Part shown: positions 15,881 to 24,017 of the stretch, in pieces
Layout of the letters: each line of letters begins with the position of its first letter
Position numbering within the stretch: the stretch's first letter is position 1
From: CAYYOS01 sp964473355
Lineage (GTDB): Bacteria; Pseudomonadota; Gammaproteobacteria; Burkholderiales; REEB80
Length of the DNA: 29,843 nt
Assembly: GCA_964473355.1 (NCBI GenBank)
Contig: CAYYOS010000010.1
Location: 1 to 29,843 of the forward strand
Reading direction: 5' to 3'
Translations under genes and position numbers: made by a program
Notes under the pieces: generated by a model
Seen by the model: only the letters and a program-made list of their open reading frames with translations
Databases searched by the model: none
What the model was told of the DNA's origin: nothing

Positions 15881-17169
15881 GGCGTTTTCTCATTAAAGAT
15901 AGAGACGGGTCGGCCCAGGAGTACATCTAGCTCTGCAAATAATAGGGCCAACTGATACTCATTTTTACGCTCCGCCAATTTTGCCTCCACAGTTGCAGCC
16001 ATTGAATTTCCTAAATTAGTTTTGAGCTCCATTTCATACTCGGCGCGGGCACGCTCCAGCGCTAAATCGCGATAGCGAACTTGGGACTGCGCCGATTCTC
16101 TTCCGGCCTTTTGTAAATGCTCAATTTCCAACACCACTTCTAGCAAGGCTTGCGATAAGTTTAGTTTAAGTTTATCAAATTCCGCTTGTAGTTTTTGAAA
16201 TTGCGCCTGCTCCCGCGCAGTTTGGGCCGTAATACGCGAGCCTTGATAGATCGGCCAATTCAATATTACGCCCGCTCTCAGTTCATCGCGAGCAGCGAGT
16301 TTTCGGCTATATTTTCCCGCTTCAATTTCGCCGTCCACGGTGGGCGTTGTTTCCGCGCGCAAACTGTCCAAGCGGCCTAGCGAGGCCGCAAGCAGATTTT
16401 GCTGCGCCTTTAAGCGCGGGCTTTGTTGCAACATTATAGGCAGTAAAGTTTGAAAATCCGGCACGGGTTTTTGGCTGAGATTTAAATTGGGTTCGTCCAG
16501 TTCCGCAGGCAACTCCCCCGGGCGATTCATCGCATTCGCCAAACGTGCCCTGGCCGCGCGCTGTTCTTTTCTAGCACTGCTTTGTTTTAATCCCAGCTGT
16601 TGATCATGGGCCGCCGCTTCGCTGAGTTGTACATTGGAAATCACGCCCAACTCATGACGATGCTTGGCGTTATCTAAATTAACATAGGCTATGGACCGGT
16701 ATTCGTTGTCAGCAGTGGCACGCAAGTCCGCTAGCAAAACATCGAAAAACTTCGCCATAATTTCCAAGCGACGCCGTTCGCGCGCATCTAAAAAAAGCTG
16801 CTGACGAGCATTCACCACGGCAATGGCGGCATCTCCTGCAAAACGCGTGCGACCAAAATCAAAAAGATTTTTGCGTGCGCTAACCCGTATGTTGTTATCG
16901 CCGATAAATTCGTTTTGCTCGGAATTAAGCGTTGGCCGCGCATAACGTAGACCTGCTTCGAAGTTAACGGCAGCGTCTTGGCGGCTGGCAACAATATCGC
17001 GCTCCGCTAACGCGATGTTAAGATCGGATTCGGCCAAGGTAATATCGGGATGAGCAAGATCAGCCGCACGTAGCGCCTCTTTTAGCGTGAGCGGTTTAGT
17101 GGCTTGGGCGCCAACAGATTGGCTTAAAGTAAGAAAAAAAAATAGAGCGGCGGCTAAGCCACGACTCAT
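15877..17169 (-). CDS. TolC-family outer-membrane efflux channel
   Basis: 430 residues, with a signal peptide at about 1-23, followed by two internally similar halves of long amphipathic helices with the usual TolC-family composition (Ala, Leu, Arg, Glu, Gln). Landmarks include LTLKEALRAADLAHPDI at the mature N-terminus, YARPTLNSEQNEF, a VNARQQLFLDARERR helix and LRAGVILNWPIYQGSRITAQ in the second half. The trimer would form a channel through the outer membrane and periplasm. ATG 17169 overlaps the stop of the SoxW-like gene (ATGA) once the scaffolding gap there is corrected, and its TGA overlaps the adaptor ATG. Confidence 0.9.
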   Translation of the reverse strand: MSRGLAAALFFFLTLSQSVGAQATKPLTLKEALRAADLAHPDITLAESDLNIALAERDIVASRQDAAVNFEAGLRYARPTLNSEQNEFIGDNNIRVSARKNLFDFGRTRFAGDAAIAVVNARQQLFLDARERRRLEIMAKFFDVLLADLRATADNEYRSIAYVNLDNAKHRHELGVISNVQLSEAAAHDQQLGLKQSSARKEQRAARARLANAMNRPGELPAELDEPNLNLSQKPVPDFQTLLPIMLQQSPRLKAQQNLLAASLGRLDSLRAETTPTVDGEIEAGKYSRKLAARDELRAGVILNWPIYQGSRITAQTAREQAQFQKLQAEFDKLKLNLSQALLEVVLEIEHLQKAGRESAQSQVRYRDLALERARAEYEMELKTNLGNSMAATVEAKLAERKNEYQLALLFAELDVLLGRPVSIFNEKTP

Positions 17170-17701
17170 GGGCGAGCCTGGCCTTGCTTATATTTTGGGA
17201 AACTCATTTCTTTGTTTTTGTAAGCGCCTTCCGAGACATACTTGCCCNNNNNNNNNNGCCCAAAAGCAAGAATTCGTTCACATCCTTCGCCGCGCCGGTG
17301 TAGCGGGTAATGGGATTGCCTTCTAGATCGTAAAAGGCAAAAACCGGCGTGGCGCGGACCCGGGTAGCCTGCGCGTAAGCCTTTTCCGTGGTCTCTTTGC
17401 CGCTGAAATCCGTCAGTGGGTTGGCGCCGGCGGCATCCACGCTAAAAACTAAAAAATTTTTCCGATAATAATCCTGAACTTCAGATTGATTTAAGATAGT
17501 TCGTTTCATGCGATGGCAGAAAGGGCAGTCCTCCAGTTCAAACATGAGTAACACCGCTTTTTTACCATCCTTTTTCGCGTTAGCCAATTCCGCCTTAAGA
17601 TCACCCAAGTTTTGATCAAAAAATAAGCCGACATCGCGCGTTTCCGCATAGGCAAGCGACGAAAAACATAAAATCAAAAACGAAAAAAAATGTTTTCTCA
17701 T
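17166..17701 (-). CDS. SoxW-like periplasmic thioredoxin (interrupted by an N-gap)
   Basis: A signal peptide (1-19, ending AYA) and a thioredoxin fold with active site EDCPFCHRM and cis-Pro segment RATPVF. This matches the SoxW / thioredoxin-like family that supplies or removes electrons in the periplasm. The frame before the N-run ends ...NEFLLLG. The frame after it that fits the family reads GKYVSEGAYKNKEMSF and ends at TGA 17168-17166, overlapping the TolC-type ATG by 4 bases. These frames do not join across 10 bases, but they join exactly if the two flanking GCCC copies are collapsed and the Ns removed, giving 173 residues. Reading straight through the Ns instead gives a spurious 165-residue product ending at 17204. 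The start overlaps the TlpA-like stop by 4 bases. Confidence 0.8.
17248..17257. other. Assembly gap, 10 Ns (flanking contig ends probably overlap)
   Basis: Ten Ns flanked on both sides by GCCC (17244-17247 and 17258-17261). Removing the Ns and one GCCC restores an uninterrupted SoxW-like reading frame, so the two contig ends likely overlap by 4 bases. Confidence 0.85.
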
Positions 17702-18171
17702 TTTTTTGCCTCTGCCGGTTTTTTGGAGTTGATATACTCTTCGACCGACTCGCGGGTCACCGGGCCAACATTGAAGGTGGCCTGCTTACCCTGGGGGTTA
17801 TACAAATAGGTCGTGGGCAGTCCGGGGACCGGGCCGATTTGTGCGGCGATTTTTGGGGAGCCCAGTACAATCGGGTAATTTACAAACATATTGTTGGCAA
17901 ATTCGGTAACTTGAGCGGGATTTTGATAATCCAGCGCGATGCCTATCACGATTAGGTCTTTGCGGGTTTCCTGAAGTTTTATGAAATCCGGAATTTCGTC
18001 CAAACAAGGCGGACACCACGTGGCCCAAAAGTTGATCAATACCCATTTCCCATTATAATCGCTAAGCTTATGGGTCTTTCCTTGAGTATCTTTCAAGGTG
18101 AAGGCATGCGTCATCGACGTCATGACAACTAGCAAACTGCAAACTATATAAATGTAAAAGCGCTTTAGCAA
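17698..18171 (-). CDS. TlpA/ResA-like periplasmic thioredoxin
   Basis: 157 residues. An N-terminal signal or anchor (about 1-23) precedes a TlpA-type thioredoxin domain with FWATWCPPCLDEIP (CPPC active site) and cis-Pro in PGLPTTYLYNP. Such proteins reduce disulfides outside the cytoplasm, for example during cytochrome c maturation or for peroxiredoxins. The start is inferred to be TTG at 18171, giving MLKRFYIYIVCSLL and a proper signal; a GGGGG tract lies just upstream, and no ATG or GTG is suitably placed. The longer frame beginning at 18306 runs through the start of the divergent aspartase gene and is not credible. The stop overlaps the SoxW-like ATG by 4 bases. First gene of the minus-strand operon. 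Confidence 0.82.
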   Translation of the reverse strand: MLKRFYIYIVCSLLVVMTSMTHAFTLKDTQGKTHKLSDYNGKWVLINFWATWCPPCLDEIPDFIKLQETRKDLIVIGIALDYQNPAQVTEFANNMFVNYPIVLGSPKIAAQIGPVPGLPTTYLYNPQGKQATFNVGPVTRESVEEYINSKKPAEAKK

Positions 18172-18172
18172 A

Positions 18173-19570
18173 ATGACCCCCGAAAAAGTAAGTACAGTAT
18201 ACCGTAGCGAGAGAGACTCGCTAGGAGAGTTTAAAGTTCCACAAAACGCCTGGTGGGGCATACAAACCGCGCGGGCCGTAAGTAATTTTCCCATTTCCGG
18301 ACGCATGCCGGATCAAGATTTTATTCGAGCCCACGTGCAAGTTAAATACGCGGCGGCGCGTGCCAACCATCACGCGGGCTGGTTGGAACAAACCCATTGT
18401 GAGGCGATTGTCGCCGCTTGTCAGCGTATTCTGGGGGGCGAATTCCTTGATCAATTCGTAGTGGATCGCTTCCAAGCGGGCGCGGGCACTAGCCACAACA
18501 TGAACTCCAACGAGGTGCTGGCGAACATCGCAAACGTCGCCTTAGGCGGGCAACGCGGGCAGTATCTGCCGATCCACCCCAATGATCATGTCAATATGTC
18601 GCAAAGCACCAATGACACGATCCCGACGGCAATACGCTTAGCCGCATTAGCAAAATTACCAAGATTGCTGCAGGCTATCGAAACCATGGCTTCGGCGTTT
18701 GAGACTATCGGCGAGCGCGAAAACACAACAGTTAAGAGCGGCCGTACCCACCTGCAAGACGCCGTCCCCACCACCATTGGCCGAGAATTTAAAGCTTATG
18801 CTGTTAGCTTGCGGCGCGCGGCTAACAATATCGCCGCGACTAAACCGGCCTTATGCGAGATTGGCTTAGGTGGGTCTGCTGCGGGCACGGGCTTGAACAC
18901 CCCGCCCGGTTTTGCTCAGCGCGCAGCCCAAGAGTTGGCTAGTTTGACCCATGAACCCATTGTCGCGGGGGATTTAGCGGCGCAGATGCAATCCATGTTG
19001 GATGTGCAACACTTGTCTTCGGAGATTCGTGGCCTGGCCTTAGAGCTTACCCGTATTAGTAATGACATTCGCTTGTTGGCTTCCGGCCCGCGCACAGGTC
19101 TAGGAGAAATCACATTGCCTCCCGTTCAGCCGGGCTCATCCATTATGCCCGGCAAAGTCAACCCGGTGATGTTCGAAATGCTAAACCAAGTGTGTTACAC
19201 CGTTTTAGGCCAAGACGCCGCGATTGCTTATATGAGCCAGGCCGGACAGTTGGAACTAAACGTGATGATGCCCGCCCTGGGTTCCGCATTATTTGATGCC
19301 ATGGATTGGTTAACTAACGCCGTCAGCGCCGCTACCGAAAAAAACCTAAACGGGCTATCAGTCAACCGCGAACGTTGTTTGCAATTTATTCATAACAGCG
19401 TCGGCTTGGCGACCCTCTTAAACCCCCAAATTGGTTATGCGCGCGCCGCGGAAATTGCAAAAGAATCGGAAGCGAGCGGCAAGCCGGTACGCGAAATTGT
19501 GGCAAAGCTCGGAATCATGAGCGCGGCGGAATTTGACCAAATGGTATTGAAAGCCGCTAGGGCAAATTAA
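18173..19570 (+). CDS. aspA: Aspartate ammonia-lyase (aspartase/fumarase superfamily)
   Basis: 465 residues, the normal length. It catalyses reversible deamination of L-aspartate to fumarate and ammonia, if the assignment is right. Superfamily motifs: GAGTSHNMNSNEVLAN near 103-118, NDHVNMSQSTND near 137-148, GRTHLQDAVP at 190-199 and the mobile catalytic loop GSSIMPGKVNP at 321-331. Aspartase over fumarase is favoured by the GAGTS segment (fumarases have GSGTQ), by NPVMFEMLNQV after the loop and by AGQLELNVMMP. The His in GRTH occurs in Bacillus-type aspartases as well as fumarases, so some doubt remains. The ATG at 18173 is one base from the divergent TlpA-like start, and no ribosome-binding site is evident. 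Confidence 0.82.
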   Translation: MTPEKVSTVYRSERDSLGEFKVPQNAWWGIQTARAVSNFPISGRMPDQDFIRAHVQVKYAAARANHHAGWLEQTHCEAIVAACQRILGGEFLDQFVVDRFQAGAGTSHNMNSNEVLANIANVALGGQRGQYLPIHPNDHVNMSQSTNDTIPTAIRLAALAKLPRLLQAIETMASAFETIGERENTTVKSGRTHLQDAVPTTIGREFKAYAVSLRRAANNIAATKPALCEIGLGGSAAGTGLNTPPGFAQRAAQELASLTHEPIVAGDLAAQMQSMLDVQHLSSEIRGLALELTRISNDIRLLASGPRTGLGEITLPPVQPGSSIMPGKVNPVMFEMLNQVCYTVLGQDAAIAYMSQAGQLELNVMMPALGSALFDAMDWLTNAVSAATEKNLNGLSVNRERCLQFIHNSVGLATLLNPQIGYARAAEIAKESEASGKPVREIVAKLGIMSAAEFDQMVLKAARAN

Positions 19571-19740
19571 CGCAAGTGAGCTTGAGTTTCTGGCTATTTT
19601 ACAAATCAGGTATTTAACTCTAAAATCAAATTTACCTGTCATTAGCGTGTTATTAAGGGGTGCATTATGAACGTTGCTACTTATACCGTTTTGCTGGCGC
19701 TTCGCTTCCAGCATAAGGCCCAAACCTTTACCAATTCCCC

Positions 19741-21333
19741 ATGCCGCTAAAATTATCCGTCCCTTCGCCCCAGGAACACTCCCACGCTTTAGATTTGCGC
19801 CCCAAGCAGGTTCAAGATTGGCTCGCTTCACTGCCGATGGCGAATTTTCTCGAAGCCGCAAACATGTTGGCCGAACGCTTAGGTGCGTTAAATCGTCATA
19901 AAGAGCTGGGCGAAGATTTACGGCTTAAATTACTCGAGAGTTATCGTGTCGCTATTTATCAGCTGTTGCCGACACTAGAAGAAAAATATTCTGGACTGCC
20001 CCTGCCCTTACCGGAAAAAAGCCGGCAGCTTGCCCATTTAGCACGCCAACTTTATATTGAGTTGGCGTACGGGTATAAAATCGTCTTGCTCGCTTTTATC
20101 GAAAAACGCGTGAGCAAACAAATGCCTATGGTAGTCCAGCGCGCCATTGAGGCGCTGGCGGGTATCTTAATTGTTTGCTATCAGACTTATGCACCTACGC
20201 CGGCTGGCATTTGGTCGGAAATTCATTTGTTATTCATCAGCGCCGCCCAACAGAATATTCAAGACGAGCAAATTATTGACAACGAAACGGGTATTGCCAG
20301 CGAAGCCACGATTAATCTCACCTATAAGCAGGCCTTACTACTGGCACTGGCCGACCCCTATCGATTGATGCAAGGTGAAGTGACCCGGGTGATGAGTTAT
20401 CTGCGTCAATTTGCGCATCATGCGCATTTGCAACCATTGGTGAAAACGGAAAACCCCGTGGGATTTTTTGTGGTGCGCTTAGACGGTGATAAGCCGCCAC
20501 GCGCCATTTCTCAAAATGTCTCGGAGACAGATGCGCGCACCGATATTTTGCTCAACACGATTGAGTTGGCGCGGGTACTGCATCAGCAAGTGCTGAAACT
20601 GGAAGCCGGTGAAGCCCCGAGAAACCTACAGCTACCGGATTCCGCTAAAGATCCTGGCTACCACGATTTACTACGGCGCCTCATACGGCATTGGGGGATT
20701 GCGCCGAAACGCTCGTTTAATCGCATGCGCAAAAGCGCGATAACGGAAATTTTTTCTGGGTTACGCGCCATTCACTATTTTTTAAACGGCGAGCGCAATT
20801 ACTCGGCCGCCGAAGTTGCCGAGGATACCGGCATCACCTTGCAGTTCGCCAATTCGCCTATCGACAAAGCCAGCATGCAAACGTTTAGTTGCAGCCGATG
20901 GTTGATGCTAAATGAAAGCGCTGGCGGCTTAGGCTTAAGTAGCGACCCGACAACGCCTGCGCCAGTGAGAGTAGGAGATTTAATCGGCATGCGTCCTGAA
21001 AAAAGTGAGGATATTAGTTTGGGTGTCATCCGCTGGGTACATAGCCAAGGGGCAAATCGCGTCGAACTCGGGGCCCAGATGCTTTCTCCCAATGCGCTCC
21101 CAATTGCCTTAAAGCCTACCATAGGCCCGCCGGATGCCAAATTTACTGTAGCGCTACTGTTACCGGAAATTCCTTCGTTAAGTCAGCCAGCTGCTATTAT
21201 TGCCGCACCCGGCACGTATATGCATCAGCGTGAATTTTTCATGGAAGAAAACGGTGAGACGCATACCGTACGCGCGCAAAAAAGAGTTGAACAAACACTC
21301 AGTTTTGAAATTTTCCAATTTAGCTCCTCTTAG
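19741..21333 (+). CDS. PilZ-like domain protein, paralog D
   Basis: 530-residue member of the same family as the proteins at 1472-3124, 3857-5521 and 5718-7355, but 12 kb from them. The N-terminal helical part keeps YQTYAPTPAGIWSEIHLLF near 147-165, aligned with the KW.Y.RY...W segment of the other copies. The PilZ-like part has RSFNR at 324-328, W387, N391-E-S393-x-x-G396 and the most canonical barrel of the four (VGDLIGMRPE, LGVIRWVHSQ, VELGAQML). The motif separation of 67 residues is the smallest here. Cytoplasmic, with c-di-GMP binding inferred. ATG 19741 is the first plausible start; no strong Shine-Dalgarno. Convergent with the yihY-type gene (20 bases between stops). Confidence 0.74.
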   Translation: MPLKLSVPSPQEHSHALDLRPKQVQDWLASLPMANFLEAANMLAERLGALNRHKELGEDLRLKLLESYRVAIYQLLPTLEEKYSGLPLPLPEKSRQLAHLARQLYIELAYGYKIVLLAFIEKRVSKQMPMVVQRAIEALAGILIVCYQTYAPTPAGIWSEIHLLFISAAQQNIQDEQIIDNETGIASEATINLTYKQALLLALADPYRLMQGEVTRVMSYLRQFAHHAHLQPLVKTENPVGFFVVRLDGDKPPRAISQNVSETDARTDILLNTIELARVLHQQVLKLEAGEAPRNLQLPDSAKDPGYHDLLRRLIRHWGIAPKRSFNRMRKSAITEIFSGLRAIHYFLNGERNYSAAEVAEDTGITLQFANSPIDKASMQTFSCSRWLMLNESAGGLGLSSDPTTPAPVRVGDLIGMRPEKSEDISLGVIRWVHSQGANRVELGAQMLSPNALPIALKPTIGPPDAKFTVALLLPEIPSLSQPAAIIAAPGTYMHQREFFMEENGETHTVRAQKRVEQTLSFEIFQFSSS

Positions 21334-21353
21334 TTTTAGATACCTATGGGGCC

Positions 21354-22622
21354 CTACCCAGGCGTGGCCGGATTGGAAACAACTTTCGCCGAAATAGACT
21401 CTGCCGGCGGCTGATCAACGCTATCAAATGAGGAAAACAAGTCCGCCAAGGGTGTGTCCATCTCTTTGTCCACAGAGCTGCTCATATTACTCAAGAGGCG
21501 ATCAATCTGTCCATCGCGGTCGGTTATGTTGGTCGCCTTAAAAACAAACTGCGAATAAACGTCCGCAACCGTGATCGTTCTTAGGTCGCGAATTAATATC
21601 CAAGTGTTGCGCTTATCTTTGCGCGCCCAATTTGCCGCGGCAAGGCTATCTAGGATTTCCTCCAAGTCTTGCAATCCGAGCGCCACCTGGCGACTCAGCT
21701 CGGAAATCCGTAAGGGTGTGCTCCGACGTTGTCCATGATACAACGCGCGCAATACGCGCAATGCATCGTAGAACCGCTGCCCCGAAGATTGCCCGATATT
21801 CCAGCTACTCTCCCGCCAATGAGAGAGAGTCGCTGCAATCTCCGCGCCCACAAGTACCGTTAGCCACGACAAATATATCCAGATGAGAAATATTGGAATC
21901 ACCCCAAAAGCACCGTAGACCAACATATAGTTTGAAAAATTACCGATATAGACCGCGAAGGTTTTTTTCATTATTTCAAATCCCAGCCCGCCGACTAGCC
22001 CACCAATTAAAGCGTGCTGCCAAGGTACGTAGCGATTAGGGACGCTAAAATACAGCAGGCTTAAGGCCAGCGTGGATAGCATTACGGGGATAACCCAAAA
22101 AAGTAGCGTGGCAAGCACCGGGTGCAAGACATATTCGGAGGTTTGTGCCGCTAAATAAGCAGTGAAACTTAGACTTCCACCTACAAGCAGCGGCCCTAGC
22201 GTCAAAATCGCCCAATACACCAGCAGACGTCGGATTAATGGTCGGTCAAAACGCACGCGCCAAATAAGATTAAAAGCTTGATCGATGGTCCATAGCAAAA
22301 TAAGCGCGGTCACGGTTAAGAAAGCAATACCCAGCGCCGTTAACCTCGCAGCCTGGTCTGCAAACTGCTGCATGTAAACAAATATCACTTTGCTAGCGGA
22401 AGAAGGTAACAGGTTCGCGAAAATAAATTCGCGCAGTTGCGTCATATATTCGTTAAAAACCGGAAAAACGGAAATCACTGACACAACAATAGTCACGACC
22501 GGAACTAGAGATAGTAAGGTAGTGTATGTGAGGCTAGCGGCAATTTGGCTGCACCGATCTTGATCAAAACGATGCACGATAAAACGTAGATATCCGTATA
22601 GCTGAACGATTAGTTTTGGCAC
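21354..22622 (-). CDS. YihY/UPF0761-family inner-membrane protein
   Basis: 422-residue polytopic membrane protein of the YihY (BrkB-like) family. The N-terminal hallmark RCSQIAASLTYTTLLSLVP is followed by six hydrophobic segments to about residue 270, including LLWTIDQAFNLIWRVR and YGAFGVIPIFLIWIYLSWL with VLVGAEIAA. The cytoplasmic C-terminal extension (about 280-422) has a winged-helix look (LRISELSRQVALGLQDLEEIL), common in proteobacterial members. Some members were once annotated as RNase BN, which is incorrect; the molecular role is not settled. The neighbourhood with WrbA and DUF2069 genes is common in Betaproteobacteria. Confidence 0.88.
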   Translation of the reverse strand: MPKLIVQLYGYLRFIVHRFDQDRCSQIAASLTYTTLLSLVPVVTIVVSVISVFPVFNEYMTQLREFIFANLLPSSASKVIFVYMQQFADQAARLTALGIAFLTVTALILLWTIDQAFNLIWRVRFDRPLIRRLLVYWAILTLGPLLVGGSLSFTAYLAAQTSEYVLHPVLATLLFWVIPVMLSTLALSLLYFSVPNRYVPWQHALIGGLVGGLGFEIMKKTFAVYIGNFSNYMLVYGAFGVIPIFLIWIYLSWLTVLVGAEIAATLSHWRESSWNIGQSSGQRFYDALRVLRALYHGQRRSTPLRISELSRQVALGLQDLEEILDSLAAANWARKDKRNTWILIRDLRTITVADVYSQFVFKATNITDRDGQIDRLLSNMSSSVDKEMDTPLADLFSSFDSVDQPPAESISAKVVSNPATPG

Positions 22623-22707
22623 GTTAGGCTATCACGGATTATTAGCGGTCAGACGGCGTACAGCTGATTATTTAAAAACTCAGGAAACAAGTTTAGGGTA
22701 CGATGTT

Positions 22708-23307
22708 TTAAAGATTGCACAGCGCGCTGGCATGCTGCAACGCTAAACTTCCTTGGTCGCGGCTAATGGCCGCTTGGGCCTCGCGCCATAACTGCGGATG
22801 TTTATTCATTAAGCTGCCGGGTTGACCGCACTCATTGAGTTTAAGCTTGGCTTTGTCTAAATACACGCGATTCTCATTTTGCGCAGCCAATTCAATTGTC
22901 TTTGATGACAATGTTATTACCGTGCGCTCATCACTTTTTTTTGCGGCGCGAACCATATCATCGAAAGCTTGTTGTAGCGCGGGATTAAGTGCTTGCACCT
23001 GGGTGGCTCGGTTGATAGCCTGGCGTGCCTCCTCGATGGCTATCGCGATATTACGGGCTTTTGTAGCCTCGTTCCTGGCTTGCACGGCTAGCTTTCGCGC
23101 ATCCGGGTAGTTGCCTAGTTCTAATTGCACTTCGGCATTGTTGATGATTTTTTTTGCGGCAGCTAAATTTTCTGCCACGGTCTCTTTACCATGAGCTTCC
23201 TCTGCGGCTATCATAGCGGAGCGCGCGTCGGCCAACTCTTGCGTAGGGGCGCCGGCACACCCAGCTACGCCATAGGCCAACAATATCAAAACCTGAAAAT
23301 GTTTCAT
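22708..23307 (-). CDS. DUF4398-like lipoprotein
   Basis: 199 residues. The ATG at 23307 gives a lipoprotein signal ending VAGC (Cys17). The mature part is almost entirely helical and Ala/Glu/Lys-rich, with an early LADARSAMIAAEEAHG segment and repeats of about 40 residues (NNAEVQLELGNYPDARKLA, then ARNIAIAIEEARQAI). This looks like the DUF4398 family of outer-membrane lipoproteins, which sometimes sit near OmpA-like genes; none is present here. An in-frame ATG at 23343 would place extra residues ahead of the signal and is less likely. Divergent from wrbA. Confidence 0.7.
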   Translation of the reverse strand: MKHFQVLILLAYGVAGCAGAPTQELADARSAMIAAEEAHGKETVAENLAAAKKIINNAEVQLELGNYPDARKLAVQARNEATKARNIAIAIEEARQAINRATQVQALNPALQQAFDDMVRAAKKSDERTVITLSSKTIELAAQNENRVYLDKAKLKLNECGQPGSLMNKHPQLWREAQAAISRDQGSLALQHASALCNL

Positions 23308-23364
23308 ATGTGCATTTAAATAAATCACGCTACCGCGCCTCATTTAGGCTGTCAAGTTGCGAGC

Positions 23365-23370
23365 TATAAT
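23365..23370 (+). promoter_or_regulatory. Consensus -10 box (TATAAT) ahead of wrbA
   Basis: A perfect TATAAT lies 20 bases upstream of the wrbA ATG in the 82-base divergent region. The -35 is weak (a TTTAGG about 16 bases upstream), so this is a probable but unproven sigma-70 promoter with a short leader. Confidence 0.45.
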
Positions 23371-23389
23371 GTTTGTTTAATGAGGCTCT

Positions 23390-23989
23390 ATGAACAAAGA
23401 AATTCTAGTATTGTATTACAGCTTACACGGCTCCGTGAAAGCGCTTGCCGAAATCATTGCCCGCGGCATAGAACATCAGGGTGTGGTTACGGCACGAATT
23501 CGTACCGTTCCGAAAATTTCTGCGGTAAGCGAGGCGATGGAAGATTCCGTTCCATCATCCGGTCCGCCCTATGTGGAACTCCGTGACCTAGAAGAGTGTA
23601 TTGGAATCGCGATGGGCAGCCCCACTCGCTTTGGCAACATGGCAGCGCCACTAAAATATTTTTTAGATAGCACCAGCGGCCTATGGATGAAGGGCAGCTT
23701 AAGTGGCAAGCCCGCTACTTTTTTCACCTCCTCCGCTTCGATGCATGGCGGGCAAGAAACGACGCTAATTAGCATGATGTTACCGCTGCTGCATCACGGC
23801 ATGGTGATAGTCGGCCTACCCTATACCGAGCCAGAATTAAGTTCCACGACCAGTGGCGGCACGCCCTACGGCGCCAGCCATGTCGCAGGCGTTACAGGCG
23901 ATAAAGCAATTAGCGAAGCAGAGCGGAAACTCGCGTTCGCTCAAGGACGCCGGCTCAGCAAGGTCGCCATAAAGCTGAGCCAGGCCTAA
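23390..23989 (+). CDS. wrbA: WrbA-type NAD(P)H:quinone oxidoreductase
   Basis: 199-residue flavodoxin-fold enzyme that reduces quinones by two electrons with FMN, avoiding semiquinone radicals. Visible motifs: the N-terminal FMN phosphate loop (VLYYSLHGSVKALAE, residues 7-21), GSPTRFGNMAAPLKYFLD near 76-93, and FTSSASMHGGQETT near 112-125. The length matches the family. ATG 23390 follows a consensus -10 box. The DUF2069 membrane-protein gene begins 28 bases after its stop, as in many betaproteobacterial genomes. Confidence 0.92.
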   Translation: MNKEILVLYYSLHGSVKALAEIIARGIEHQGVVTARIRTVPKISAVSEAMEDSVPSSGPPYVELRDLEECIGIAMGSPTRFGNMAAPLKYFLDSTSGLWMKGSLSGKPATFFTSSASMHGGQETTLISMMLPLLHHGMVIVGLPYTEPELSSTTSGGTPYGASHVAGVTGDKAISEAERKLAFAQGRRLSKVAIKLSQA

Positions 23990-24017
23990 CATTACTTACG
24001 CCGCGAAAAAAATTGCT

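Noticed and set aside
19668..19754. Short 28-codon ATG frame between the aspartase gene and paralog D
   Set aside because: It overlaps the start of paralog D, has no recognisable features and no strong ribosome-binding site.
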